This document shows, one piece after another, positions 24,621 to 36,880 of a stretch of DNA of 64,000 nucleotides. The notes under the pieces were generated by a model that saw only the letters and a list, made by a program, of their open reading frames with translations, was not told where the DNA came from and did no database searches. Positions within the stretch are counted from its first letter, which is position 1. Each line of letters starts with the position of its first letter. Origin of the DNA: Gnetum montanum (Eukaryota; Streptophyta; Gnetopsida; Gnetales; Gnetaceae); contig MNCI01034648.1 of assembly GCA_015680685.1 (NCBI GenBank), positions 44,038 through 108,037 on the forward strand. Direction: 5' to 3'. Position numbers and translations under genes: made by a program.

Positions 24621-26079
24621 CTTCACCCCTACACTTGAGGCTAGATTTTCATTATAAAATTATGAGGTTGGAGGCTTATGATCTAAAATCTCACATACTT
24701 GAGCTTTTAGGGCTGAAAAATTCTTCATAAGTTGTCACAGCCTCAATTCCCAAGTGAAAAAAGTCATGTCATGTCTATATTTGGGCTTGGGAAGGCTAAA
24801 AATGCCTTAGGAACTACCAAATTTGGCATTTTCATATCCACAACTCCACTGGAACCACCTACACCTAGCATTGGTAGTGTTGGATTTTCATTTTCCCAAC
24901 AATTGCCAAAGTAGTTGCCACAAACCCTGCATAGTTGCCACAAAACCCTACATGGACATTATAAGGCCAATGTTGGAGTCGATGGGTTTCTATTTTCTTT
25001 ATGAAGCTAGTTTCAATAGGCTTCAAGCTTCATCTAAGCAACTCCTTGTACATTCAAGCACATGATTTGCACACATTCAAACTCTTCTTTTGTATAAATT
25101 TTATTATTTTTAATAAATTTTATAGTTCATTTTTTGTGCAAATTCATTTATGATTTATTTCTATGCATTTTCTTAAAGTGGATTTGTAGCTTTCATTTAA
25201 ATTATTTATCCTATTAACACTTCCTAAGCCCTTGGGTAATCAATGAGATCATCCAAGATGCCTTGGATCTTCTTTCCCAAAGGCCCTTGGGATCTAGGGT
25301 TAAAATTTTTCCACCTAGGATTTTTGATTTTCCAACAATCAAATTTTTTAGGCACTACACTTGTCTTTTTTATAAATTATTTCTATAATCAAAAAATTAA
25401 TAACATATCTGATCGTATTAGCCCTAGGCCTAAAACCAAGCTTTTGAAGGCCAGTTTTCTCATATACTTCATGCCATTCTTCAAATGTTTCCAAGATTTT
25501 TAGCCCTTTTTCTCAACTAAATCATAATCTTCATCAAAACTAAAACATTCTTTCTCATCCTTTTCTAGCTCTAGGCACCCAAAATTAATTCATTAACACA
25601 ACTGATAATGTTTAATTTGAAATTTTGTAAATATTTTGAGAAATTTAAAGTATAAATATTCTATAATTTCTATTGTACTTATTTTCTCTCAATGTGAGAT
25701 ATTTTTTTAAATAAAATTTTTATAAGGAAGCTTAGATATTTACTTACACTTTGGAATGCTTGGTCTCAACTTCACAGTGTATCTCTTTCTTTGTTTTTCA
25801 ACTGTGCTCTATATTTGTTTGATTCTATCTTTGGGACTTAAAATTTAGCATGGCTCTATCAGTTAATACTTGAAGCTTTGATCCTAATTTTCCTATTGAT
25901 GAATAGGTTATTGGAATCATCTATTAACACTTGTCTTAGATTTTCACATCTTTAAATTCATTAGGCTACTCCTATGGTATCATTAATGTTCATAAGCTTT
26001 GGTATGATCAAATTTGTTCTAATGCTTATCTTAACTTTCATTAATTTGGCTCTTTATTTTTTCTTAAGATAATCATGAA
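24621..26079. other. No gene recognised
   Basis: Short overlapping frames at 24,732-25,065 and 25,243-25,503 have no recognisable domain. The sequence grades from the tandem array into very AT-rich DNA. Confidence 0.45.
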
Positions 26080-28290
26080 TTATTTAGCAGTAATAGGTTG
26101 TGTCACTATGAAATGTTAGTAGAACCATTTCATAGAATCATATTTTGGTTCTATGAACTTTGAAAATGAAATAATCTTTTCAATTTTAATTTTTCTAATA
26201 TAACTTGTTGACATGGCTTATAGAATGAATTCAAGATAATTCTTAGAATTAAGCTTTGATTCTACTTATTTTGAGATGATGTGGCTTGTATAACTAAAAT
26301 GAAAGCTTGCTTTAGCATCAATTTTTTATTCTATTTAGCTTGTGGTAATGTGGAGCTCAATGTTATTTCATGTAATTATTTTCTTTAGGGCTTAACTATT
26401 CTTTAAATCCATGAGCTTCTTAATTTAACTTAGATACTGTAAAATTTTTCTTTTGCTGAACTTTGTTTAGATTTGATCCATTGAAATAGATTAAGATCAC
26501 AGTTAAGCATGTGTACAAATCATTGCAAGCTCCATGTTTGTGAAGTAGATTTCAAATATTCAAATAGAATTCTTTTAATATTCTATAAGCTTACATGGCT
26601 AATAGAACCATTTTGTAGAATCTCTTTTTGATTCTATGAACTCTTGTCTTATAATGTAGTAGAACCAATTTAGAGCTAGCTTGTAGAACCAATTTTTGGT
26701 TCTATGAACTCTTCTCTACTTTTGAGCTTACATGGCTTCTAAATCCTCTTAATATATACTTAGCTCAAATCTCTTAAATTTTTCATATGTTGAGCCTTGA
26801 TTAGCTACCATTTATCAAATTGGACTAAAATTATAATTAAGCATATGTAGAAATCATCTCATTGCTTCATTATAGGCCCCATATTCAAGCTTTAAAGTTT
26901 AACTCTTTTTTGGTTCTTCAAGTAGATGTGGCTCACGGAACCAATTTAGCTTTTATTCATTGAATCACTTTTTATTTATAAGGTCACCAGTTCACCTAGT
27001 TAACATGGTAGAACAAAAAGTGAATTTTGTTTGTAGAACCAAATTTTCGTTTTATGAACTACATTTCTTTCCCAAGATTTCTTAGTGAATAGGTGTTGCT
27101 CATAGAACCATTTTCAAGTTTTCTCATATAACCATTTTTATTTTTACAAGCTCTGCTTCTTTAGTGTTGATGTGACCTATAGATCTTATTAGTGATTTTC
27201 AAGAGAACTATTTTTTATTTTAAAATATTATTTTCTATTAAGAGCTAAGGTATCTTATAGAACCAATTTCAGATCCCTTTGTAGAATCATTTTTCAATTC
27301 TATGAACATTGTTTAATATAAGGTGCTAGCATGGTTCATAGAACCAATTTAGATTTTTCTTATAAAAAAATATTTGGTTCTACTAACCATACTTTTAGCT
27401 TTTTGTGATATGGATTTCAATGATGTGAATGAGCTTTTTATAGAACACAACTTTATTTGCCAAATCATACCTAGTTGATATGGTAGAACAAAAAATGAGC
27501 ATATTTGTAGAACTGCTTTTTGGTTCTACAAGCTTATCATTACTATAAGTTAATGTAGCTTGTAGAATCAAATGATGTTTTCTTATAGATCTAAGTTTTT
27601 GGCTCTAGAAAGATTGCTCTTTTTCAAATCTAACATGTCAAATGATAAAATCTTTTCTTTATAGAAAACTCTATTACTTCTTATAGTACTTACTCTTTGG
27701 TTCTATGAACTAAGCTTCTCTTATTTAGCCCATGTGACATGTAATATGAGCTTTTCTTACAGAACTGATTTGGTATTTCCTTATAAAAATAAATTTTAAA
27801 TTTTTAAACCTTTGTTAATAGGACTTGAAATGACATGAAGGTGAGTTTCGGCCTTTAGTAAACTAAAATGGAAGAATAGATTTAAAGCTCATTCACAGAA
27901 CTAATTTGTAGGTCTATGAGCTTACTATTTCACTAAGCTAATGTGGTTCATAGAACCAAGCTTGTAATTTCTAATAGATCCAATTTTTTATTCTACCAAT
28001 ATTTCCTTCATTGAATCCACTATGTTTCATGGCATAAGCTTCCTTTGTAACAACTAATCTTGTTCTTTTTTGTAGAATCAATTTTTGGTTCTATGATCCT
28101 TTATCAATATCGCTCACAATGATGTGGAATAATTCTTTTTTACTTAAACCTAGTATTTTAGAGCTTTCAACCTTTGTACTTAAGTTCCCATTTGATTTCT
28201 AATTCATCAAATGTTGACATGGCAAAATCGAATTTAGGCTTGTTCATAAAACTAATTTTTCATTCTACGAACTCCACATTAAAATCCAAT
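26080..28290 (+). repeat. Degenerate array of GAACC inverted motifs
   Basis: The word pair TAGAACCAATTT ... TTGGTTCTATGAAC recurs at least a dozen times (for example near 26,119, 26,600, 26,650, 27,005, 27,100, 27,255, 27,335, 27,480, 27,555 and 27,940). Successive motif starts alternate between about 75-95 and 145-155 bp in the clearest part (27,000-27,560), implying a composite unit of about 230-240 bp. Each pair is a small hairpin (GAACCA/TGGTTC). AT-rich and non-coding. Confidence 0.6.
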
Positions 28291-30466
28291 TTTGTTTAAT
28301 TATGAGCAACTGTTTCCATAAATTTTTTTAACACATAAGCATAAATGTATAATCAAATGTGGAAATTCTTCATATCATATAATAATCCTTTAATCTCTTT
28401 CTTTAAATGTTGATTGGTTTGTAATCAATTTTGAATTTCAACCTAATTTTATCATTAAATGTGGCAAAAATGACATCTTGTATAACCCTAATAGCTAGAA
28501 TTGAAATTTAGTTCTCCAAAATAATTTTCTAAGGCTTGAATCAATGGGCTCATCAAAAAAATAAAAGTAATCTCTAAGTTTAATTAATGATAAAATTTTC
28601 ATACTTCCCAATCAATTTCAAAACCTTAAGTTGATGAAAAAAAAATTTAATAGCTCCTAGGTCTTTCTACAAACATATGTTACCACAAGCTTTGTTCTTC
28701 TTCTAAGGCTTTCTATGTCATGTGTATACATTCTTGTGGAATGAATTCATGAGCTATAATTTAACGTAGAACTATAAGCTTTCTTAGCAAGCTCCTTTAA
28801 AATATTTGGTTATAAAATAAAAAATTGTCCATGAAGAATAATAAGACATGATCCACTGTTATATCAATGAATTGTTCTATTTTTATATTGGTATTTATTT
28901 TTATGTTTACATTTTTAGCTAATATTAAGAACCTTGAGGTGATCTATATCAAACTAGAGAATCTGAAGAAGTGGTTATTGCAAGCAAACTTCCACAACAC
29001 TCCATTTTTCTAATACTATATAGATTTTAGTTTTAATATTTTTCATTAATCTATATCTCAATCTCTTTTAGTTTTTTTTCAATTCTAAATTATTTTCTAA
29101 GTTTCAAATGTTATCAAAAAAGAGGATATTATTGACATTTTTGATGTGAAAAAACTTTGTAAAATGAAAAACATGTGTACTTGATCTTTAGTTTTGTAGG
29201 TTGACTAAGTCATCTTTAAAAGTATCTAAAAGAGAAGAAGCTTGGTGGTTCATCATGAAAATACAAAGAAGTATTATTTGGCAAGTTTGTAAAATTTCCA
29301 AGAACAAAATCTGTCTATCAAGCTTGGGAGATGACTACTCCTTGTAATAGGGGACATCTTTTCCTTTTATAGAATTTCTTACCAGGAGTCTATTAGTTTG
29401 CAGGAGACATCCACAACCTTAACAAGACATCTACACCAAGTTGAGGCTTGATATACAAGAGATTTCTACAATATGACAGTGATGTCTACTCTCCAAAGGG
29501 GATGTCTACACCATAACATAGATATATTTCCAACATATAAAGTTCTTTGATAGGAAATGTCTATAATCTATATGTGACATCTACTTCTAACAAGATATTT
29601 CTATAGTTTCATGGAGACATCTTCCTTGCCTAAAGATGAAATCCACTAAGACATCCCAAGCTTCATAGGAAACATATCTTATAACCATTATCTAGCCATT
29701 ACTAGGATTTCAATAATCAGTTGTGAAAATAATATATAAAAATAAGGTAGGTTCAAGTTCCAAGACACCGCTGAAAGAAATTGTCCTTGTTAATCATCAA
29801 CAAAGAAACCATTGACTATCATAATCTAATAATTGTATGTACTTTATGCTTTAAGCAAGAAACTAGAAATTTAGTTTCAATTCTTCCTTGTTTTCATTCT
29901 ATCCCTTTTCCCATTTCCTTGAGAGGTAATGTATATAGTATGTACACATGTTTTGTAAGACCTAAGGATCAAGCCTAAGGGGCTAGATGAGTCTGTTGAG
30001 AAATATCTTTCCTAGGATTACCTAGAGCTCATTAGACCTGAGAATCTATTGCAATTAATGCCCAATATAGGTTGTGGTGTCATTGAAACCACATTTTAAG
30101 TAACAAAGTCTAGATGTAAGCAAGGATTCTAGCCTCTGATTATGGAGGTACCCAAGTTGGAAAACCATGTAAATTTTTTGATATGCTAATTGTTTATTTT
30201 GGACATGAACTTATTCACCTTCCTTTAAGTTCTCAATCTTCAACCTCAATTCCTAAGAGCACTTTTTCTTAATGGATCTTCATTAACATTAATATTAAAA
30301 TTTCTCATGAAAGTGCAATAATTTATCTCAATTACATCTTCAATCATAGGAGCATGAGAATTTCCTTCATTTGGAGACTCTCCTTTCTCTAAATTCTAAA
30401 TTTCCTTGGCATTGGATGATTTAGAGTTTATGCATTCTCATTGTTTATGTTCCATCTCATCATAAT
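28291..30466. other. No gene recognised; AT-rich
   Basis: Very AT-rich to about 29,250, then a short minisatellite-like stretch (listed separately). The 65-codon plus-strand frame at 29,781-29,978 has no recognisable motif. Confidence 0.45.
29345..29665 (+). repeat. Short-period repeat of GACATCTACA words
   Basis: About twelve copies of a word close to GAGACATCTACA occur at irregular 18-50 bp steps. Related words (GTAGACATCTTACA) occur at 510-560. Degenerate; it could be LTR or UTR sequence of an unidentified element. Confidence 0.4.
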
Positions 30467-30990
30467 TTAACCATTAAACTTTGTAAGCATTGTCACTCCC
30501 TTAATCATTTCCTTTCTTGAAGTATTCCTTCTTAGAATCTTGATCTTTCTTGTTATTATCTTGATTATCATATCTATCTTCTTTAGCATTGTTCTTCTTA
30601 TCTTCTTCTTTCTCAACATTAGAAGAATTAAATTCTTTTTCCTTATAAGTTTTAGGACCTTTATTATAGCCATGAATCTTATTCTCATCTTTAAAATCTA
30701 ATTTAAAAGTCTCATCCAATATTTGAAGCTTATATAATGTAACCTATTACTAATTTTTCCTTTTTAATCTATCTAGAAAGTTAGAGGCTTATTCATACAC
30801 ACTCTGTTAGACTTTAGCTTATTGGAAGGATTTGAAAAATTTCATGTAAAATTATTTAACACTTTCAAATCTTATCTCAAATATTATAAATTTTGAATGA
30901 TTTATTTTTCATATAATTTTAAATTCATCAAATTTAGCTTTCATATTCAGAGCATAAGATGTTAGATCAATGGTAATAGCATGGAGGTTT
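30467..30990 (-). pseudogene. Lysine/asparagine/aspartate-rich frame, unrecognised
   Basis: The minus strand 30,719-30,501 encodes a highly charged stretch (for example NVEKEEDKKNNAKEDRYDNQ), and upstream a broken frame reads toward 30,990. Charged tails of this sort occur in gag proteins, but no zinc knuckle or gag core is seen, and AT-rich DNA gives such frames by chance. Reported only as a possible coding relic. Confidence 0.25.
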
Positions 30991-32689
30991 TGACTATATT
31001 ATGGATGTTAGTTCCAAACCAAGAAGAGCTACAAATGTGATCAAGACATTACCATAAGTGAACGATGAGTCTTCTTGGATCATAGTGATAACTATTGTGA
31101 CCGAAAACCTTAGTTGCTAGAAAAACCAAGGATCCTTGGTGTTGCAATTTCCCAACCCCAAATCCCTAGGGCCTCCATAAGAAAAATTGGATTTGAGGTA
31201 CCCTGGCTGGTCTAATAGATCAACCAAGGACTTATGAAATGAAAAATGTGGGAATAGAAAAAAATCCAGATAATGCATAGAAAATAAACTTATTTTTGAA
31301 CACAAAACTCAAAACTTAAAACTTTATTAAGAAAGAATAAAGAATAAGTTAGAGAAATATGTACAAATTGTGCCTAGATGAGCAGAAAGTTATGCAAGAT
31401 TTCAAAGCCCATTGAAGTTGATGTGATCTACTCCATGATCCAAGCGTGAAGGCACTCTTGATGCTATCAAACCTTCCTTCACTACTATAACATCAAATCT
31501 ACAAGTTAGGTTACTACTAGGAGGTGAGAAAAGTGAAAAATTTGGATGCTAGATTGCTCCATGCTGGGGTTTGGAAATCCCAGAAATGCAATGTTGATAC
31601 CCAAAATCCTCAAATCTTAAGGCTACAATACTTCCATGCTAGGGTTCAAGAGAATGCAAGTATGGGAACTTGTAAGACCTCTTGAGTTCCTAAGAATGCC
31701 CCAAGTGTGGAATTATGGACAATGTTTTTGCTAAGAAATTATTTTTTGGAACTTTGCTCAAAATTGTTTAACCCTATTGAAAATTGCTGAACACATAAAT
31801 GGTGTTTGAATTTGGCTTTTATAGGATCTTTAGGTCATGAATGGGGATGCAAACTGATTATGATTTGGCTATAAAAATGGTTGCAAATTGGCTATGAAAT
31901 GACTACAAATTGGCTACTAAATCAGATGAGATGGGTGCCCAAATTTAGGGGGTTACCATACATAGTAAGCACTCCCCCCATGGCCATTCTATTTACTATA
32001 AATAGTAATCAAAGCACACCTTCTATATTACAGATGAATCCTCTACCCTGAGCTCTTCAGCATGCTCTTTGAAAAGGCTAGTCAACATTGAAATGCAGGA
32101 AGCAATGAATCTTGGATTTTGTGGCTTCCACACTAGGGGTTGAGATTCCACACTACGGGGAAGCTTCCACATTTAAGAGGGAACATTTCTAGGCTATGCA
32201 TGTGGTCTCCATGCTAAAGGAAAAAAGTTTCCAAAACCCCCTATCCTTCCATGCAAGGGATAGATGAGATTTACCCCCTTTCATGTGTTTCCAACATAGA
32301 AAAATGTATACCCCCATAAAACTCATCAAATTGTTTTTTTGGCATTTCAAAAGGAATTTTTAATTCACTTTTTTTCACTTTGTAAATGAGGGTTTGACCA
32401 CTTATGAGGCATTTTCTAGCTCCAAAAGTATAAAGCATGTGAAATTGCCCACTATAGGTTACAATTTTTACATTTATAATGAAGTTTTGCCTCAGGTTTT
32501 ATGGGGTGAAAAATACATGATGAAGAGTGGTTATAACATGCAAATTTTTGTGGTGTTTCAATGGTCCTTCTTTGTTGGTTCTTGGAATATTGACTCAAGA
32601 GGCACCAATAAAGAATACAAAACACCACTGCATATTATAATGCTACAATGCATATAGGTCATGTGAGAATCAAGATATCCAAGTCACCA
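30991..32689. other. Probable 3' flank or LTR region of element E; no gene
   Basis: No domain-bearing frame; the 87-codon frame at 32,394-32,657 is unsupported. A minus-strand TATA-like box (CCTATAAAAGCC) lies at about 31,815-31,826. From about 31,545 to 32,310 there are words such as CTTCCATGCTAGGG and CTTCCACACTAGGGG that resemble the units of the 36.9-39.5 kb array. Since E's integrase ends at 32,811 on this strand, E's 3' LTR would be expected here, but I could not delimit it. Confidence 0.4.
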
Positions 32690-32790
32690 AGGTTATTAGT
32701 TTATGGTTATTATGGACCATGGTACTAGTTTAAGGCCTTTATAAGCCATGTTGGTAGTTTAAGATTGTAGCAGACTATTGAAAGAAAGCC
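32690..32790 (-). repeat. Short tandem repeat downstream of E integrase
   Basis: Three units on the plus strand: TTAGTTTATGGTTATTATGG, then TAGTTTAAGGCCTTTATAAG, then TAGTTTAAGATTGTAGCAG, each about 30 bp. On the minus strand they match the TAAAACTAG...TCTGCTAGGAC-type repeats downstream of D's integrase, at the same place in the element. Confidence 0.6.
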
Positions 32791-32810
32791 TGCTTGTTGA
32801 TGATTGTCAG

Positions 32811-33990
32811 CTACATGAAGTATGGCTTTAGATAGGAATGACTGACTAAATTGGCTAACTCATTCCCATCCATGTTAGCTATGTTAAATTTTTCATTCCT
32901 ATAGGCTCTAGTAATAAGGAAGGACCCTTCCCAATTAGCTAAGAACTTTTCTACATGCTCACGAACAGCCTTGAGGACTAAGGCCCCCTCCTTGATCTTG
33001 CACATGGCTAAGTCATGGTGATGTTGTTGCTTCAACCTCTCTTGATAGTACTCAATGTGAGCAAGTGCTTGCATATGCCACTTTTCCATTGACTCCATGG
33101 ATACCATTTGAAACTCCTTATTCTACATGTTGTTGATGAAGTAGGTCAAGGCTACTTGAAGTAATGGCACTTATAATTCAAGAGGTAAAACAACTTCAAA
33201 ACCATAAACAAGGTTATAATGAGTCATGTCAATTGCCATGCAATAGGCTATTCTGTATGCCCATAGTGCATGGACAAGCTGCTCATGCCACTTCTACTTG
33301 CTATTATTGAGCATCTTTTTGAGCAAATTGGTCATGGCCTTGTTACTTGCTTCTGTAAGGTGACAAGAAAGAATGCTTAATGCCTAGGTTGTGATAGAAA
33401 TTCTTGGTTTTTTGGCTACTAAATTAAGGTCCATTGTCCATAAATATGGTCATGGGTATGCCAAAATGAGCTACAATGTTATCTAGGATAAACTTCCAAA
33501 TTTGTTTAGATGTGGTCTTCCATAGGGGAATATCCTCCATCCACTTGGTAAAGTATTTAGTTGCAGTAATGATGAAGCTATGTCTTGCAAAAGACTTAAA
33601 CGCTATTGGTCCAATGATATCTAAACCCCATCATTAAAATGGTCATTTTATTTTAGTTGTATGTAACTCAGTTGGTGATACATGTATTAAGTTGCTATAT
33701 CTCTAGCATGTGTCACATCACTTAACCTTTTGTAGGTAGTCATTTTCCATATGGAGATAATAGTAGTCTAACCATCTAATCTTAGTGACCATGGATTTAG
33801 GTCCTATATGTCCTTCATAAAAATCCTCGTGAACCCCCTCTAGGACTAGTCTAGCTTTGATTTTACCTAAGCACTTTAGGAGTATGTCATCATAGGATTG
33901 TCGACATAATGGTTTATCACCTACAATGACATACTACTTCAATCTCTTGCATATGACATCCTTCTAAGTAGTAGTCAACCTTGTGAGGAT
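32811..33990 (-). pseudogene. Integrase of element E (decayed)
   Basis: The C-terminal 98 codons (33,107-32,811) are open and end with FLANWEGSFLI and NELANLVSHSYLKPYFM, aligning with the end of D's integrase (KFSANWEGPFLV, MNHIYLKRYYI). The core is read in pieces: ATKYFTKWMEDIPLWKTTS and FGIPMTIFMDNGP, the latter with the second catalytic Asp. The zinc-binding part near 33,830-33,700 reads YEGHIGPKSM and CDTC, so the first His is lost. Stops and at least one frameshift interrupt it. No chromodomain, as expected for Tat. Confidence 0.75.
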
Positions 33991-34069
33991 TCACAATGCA
34001 TAAGGTAAAATTTGATATCATCATACCACTCCTTAGAAGAAGTAGTATGAATGACACCAAATGTGACAC

Positions 34070-34460
34070 CAGCTATGGCATTTTCATTTCTAGGTATGGC
34101 ATTGCATCAGCTATGACATTTTCATTTCTAGGTATGTGCTGGACATCAACATCTATGAATTGTTGTAATAATTGCTTCCCTAGGTCACAATAAGGTTGTA
34201 AGTACTTAGCTTTACATGCATAGACTTTGGTTACTTGGTTAACCACGAGTTGTGAATTCCGTTTGATGGCTAGGCATCTAATTCCTAGGTCACAAGCTAC
34301 CATTATCCCTTTGATCAAACCCTTATATTCTACTATGTTATTGGTACATGGAAACCCAAAATTATAGGGAAAGGATTGAATCTTACTAGATGGGAATGTT
34401 ATGATGGTAGTAACACTAGCCCCATGGGTGATTGAAGCTCAATCAAAGTTCATGACTACC
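34070..34460 (-). pseudogene. Second (archaeal-type) RNase H of element E
   Basis: The 81-codon frame at 34,073-34,318 and upstream broken frame read NIVEYKGLIKGIMVA, then LGIRCLAIKRNSQLVVNQV and HIPRNENVIADAM. This aligns along its length with the well-preserved domain of D at 54,718-55,120. The catalytic Asp of the RGDS segment has become Asn (KRNSQ) and the first one (FDGAS) is lost, so the domain is dead. The domain is additional to the usual Ty3/gypsy RNase H and marks the Tat lineage. Confidence 0.7.
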
Positions 34461-34559
34461 ACATAACCCTTGATCACTTAGCTAACTATGTTAATGTGTT
34501 CATTAAGGAACTCAAGATCTATGGCTACTTGGTCATCAATAGGTGAAATTATGAGTTGT

Positions 34560-35110
34560 ATGGCTATAGTTTAACCTTTTGTTGAGGATTGAGAAATGTC
34601 ATGATGGTCAAACTCCATGATTATGGCTTTTTATCAGGCTATAAAACTACTTTTGTAGATGTTGATTGTTATGGATCTAAGTATGTTATCCTTGTAAATT
34701 ATGTTGACTTGGCTTCTGAAGAGCTAGTGTCTCCATTTCTTGAAAGAGAAGACTAGTGCTAAACAATACTTCTCTATTTTAGTGTATCAACTCTCATGGG
34801 CAATTAATGTGTGACTAAAGTAGTATATAGGCATTTCTATTCTATCATCATGTTTCTGACAAAGTAGAGAGGTAATGGATGTATTAAAGATGGTGAGATA
34901 AATGTAAAATGATTTACCCTCTTGTGAAGGATAGACTATCGATAGTTATGTCAACTCTTGCATAAGGTTTTCAAAGGCCTCTTGGCATTGAGCTATCCAC
35001 TCATAGTGAACTCCTTTCTTAAGCAAGTGTTGCATGGGCTGTAACTTATCTATAAGCCTAAGAATAAACCTATGAAAAAATTGTAATATTCCTTGTAATT
35101 CCTAAAGCTC
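34560..35110 (-). pseudogene. RNase H and connection domain of element E (decayed)
   Basis: The minus strand reads MQHLLKKGVHYEWIAQCQEA, then YIYLTIFNTSITSLL and YTKIEKYCLALVFSFKKW with RHQLFRSQVNI. These correspond piece by piece to 54,150-54,500 in D (MQHLLKKGVNFEWTDDCQRA, YNKVECNFLALVFTLKKC, RHYLFRSQVNI). Internal stops are present. Confidence 0.7.
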
Positions 35111-36160
35111 TTTAAGGTTGGTAGGTGCTACTAATTTGGATATGGCCTTAACCTTATCAAGATCTACGTGTATCCCTGCTTCAGAGACTACAAAGCCAAG
35201 CATCTTATTGATCTTGATACCAAAGAAACATTTATTAGGATTAAGCCTAAGCTTGTATTTGAGGCATCCTTTAAGCATAAGATCTAGGCCATTAGCATGA
35301 TCATCGGCTATCTAAGACTTCACAACTATGTCATCTACATAATCATTAAGCAAACCTAACATGTAATCACTGAAGATATAGGTCATGAATCTCTGGTATG
35401 TTGCTTTGGAATTCTTAAGGCCAAAGGGCATCATAGTATAACAAAAGTACCCAATGGAGTTATGAAGGTCATGCTAAGTTGGTGCTCTAGGTTAATCCTA
35501 ATTTGGTTATATCCCAAGAATCCATTCATAAAGGACAATAAGACATGTCCAATTCTTATATTGATAAGTTAATTAATACTAGGCAAAGGGAATTCATCCT
35601 TGATAGTTTCTTTATTTAGGTCTTAAAAACCAATGCAAATATGGATAATCCCATTTTTATTAGGGATTGCCACTATGTTGGATACCCATTCTACATAATC
35701 AGCAACCCTAATGAAACTTGCTTGGTAGAGCTTTGAGATTTCATCATGAACTACCAAGGCCAACTCAAGTCTAATCTTGCACATTTTTTACTTAATTGAT
35801 CTAATGCTAGGGTCTAGCATGATGTTGTGCTAGACTAGACATGGGTTTAGGCCTAACATATCTTCATATGACTAGGAAAATGCCTTAATGTTGTTCTGTA
35901 AGACTTTGGTGATGTCTTGGGCACATTAAGGCTCTAGTGAGGAACTTAGTTTAAGGGTTTTCTCCTCACCAATGTGTGTTATGACAAGAACTTCAACTAG
36001 AAAGTCTTCAATTATGTCTCCTACTTCTAAGTCAAGGATTTTGACTATGTTTTCAAGCCATTCTAGAGGTTTTTGTATTGAGGCTATGTGGTCTACAAGA
36101 CTCTGAGGCTTAAGATCTAGGTAATTAGGGTTGATACACTATTTAATATCATCATGAGGT
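35110..36160 (-). pseudogene. Reverse transcriptase and PR-RT linker of element E (decayed)
   Basis: In order on the minus strand: linker LEWLENIVKILDLEVGD (near 36,060), SYEDMLGLNP, the RT start ISKLYQASFIRVADYVEWVS, DEFPLPSIN, LLSFMNGFLGYNQIRINLEH, MPFGLKNSKATYQRFMTYI, the active-site box NYVDDIVVKS with both Asp intact, and LNPNKCFFGIKINKMLGFVV. The order and wording match D's pol throughout. Stops and small frame changes occur across the domain. Confidence 0.8.
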
Positions 36161-36299
36161 CCATGTAGACACAAGGGGAAAACTAATTTGTGACCAAGTA
36201 CTTATACTATGATCTTGCATGTAAAAAAATCATATTAAGTGGCACCTAGGTAAAAGTGAATAAATAGTGTTTAAAATGCCATAAAACACATGTAAATAT

Positions 36300-36880
36300 A
36301 ATGTAATCAAGGCCATCCAAGATAATCGATGAGATAAGGTTAATCGGCAAAGTACAAAAGAGGCAAATAAAGATCACATAAAGGTCAAGAAAGGGAAAGT
36401 ATAAGGCTACAAATGGTTAATAAACGTTACAATTTTACTAGTTTTAGGCCTTAGTAGGCCATGATTCCAATTTATAGTCTTGGTGAACTATGATGCTAAT
36501 TTAAGGCCTTAGTAGGCCATAATGATATCATGTCAAATGGTGGTTAAGAAAGGTCAAATCCCACTATTCAATACTATTTAAAGTCCAAAAAAAGATAAAT
36601 AGAGCTGTAATAAGACAAACAATAAACATATAAGGCTATATAAAGGCCATAGAAGGTTAACAAGGTCAACAAGACAACATAAGTCCAAAAATAAGTCAAA
36701 AGATTACGTGATAAGGAAAAAATTAAGAAAAATAGGTTATATATCATAATATTTGGTTAATATAGGCCAAAAATAATTAGTTTTTTACAATTTTTGACCT
36801 TAGCAGGCCATGTTTTAAGGCTACAAGGCTATTAGGTGAGTTCAAGCATTAATTAAGGTTGTTTCTGTGCTATTTGAATC
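36300..36880 (-). repeat. Short tandem repeats of the TAGTTTTAGGCC type inside E
   Basis: Around 36,436-36,535 three units read ACTAGTTTTAGGCCTTAGTA, ATTTATAGTCTTGGTGAAC and AATTTAAGGCCTTAGTAGG; a further one lies near 36,790-36,830 (TTGACCTTAGCAGGCCATG). They are the same family as those downstream of E's and D's integrases, yet they sit between gag and pol of E. The rest of the interval is AT-rich without genes. Confidence 0.5.

Noticed and set aside
31131-31144. 14-bp palindrome CCAAGGATCCTTGG as a possible regulatory site
   Set aside because: Isolated, with no second copy or associated promoter found.
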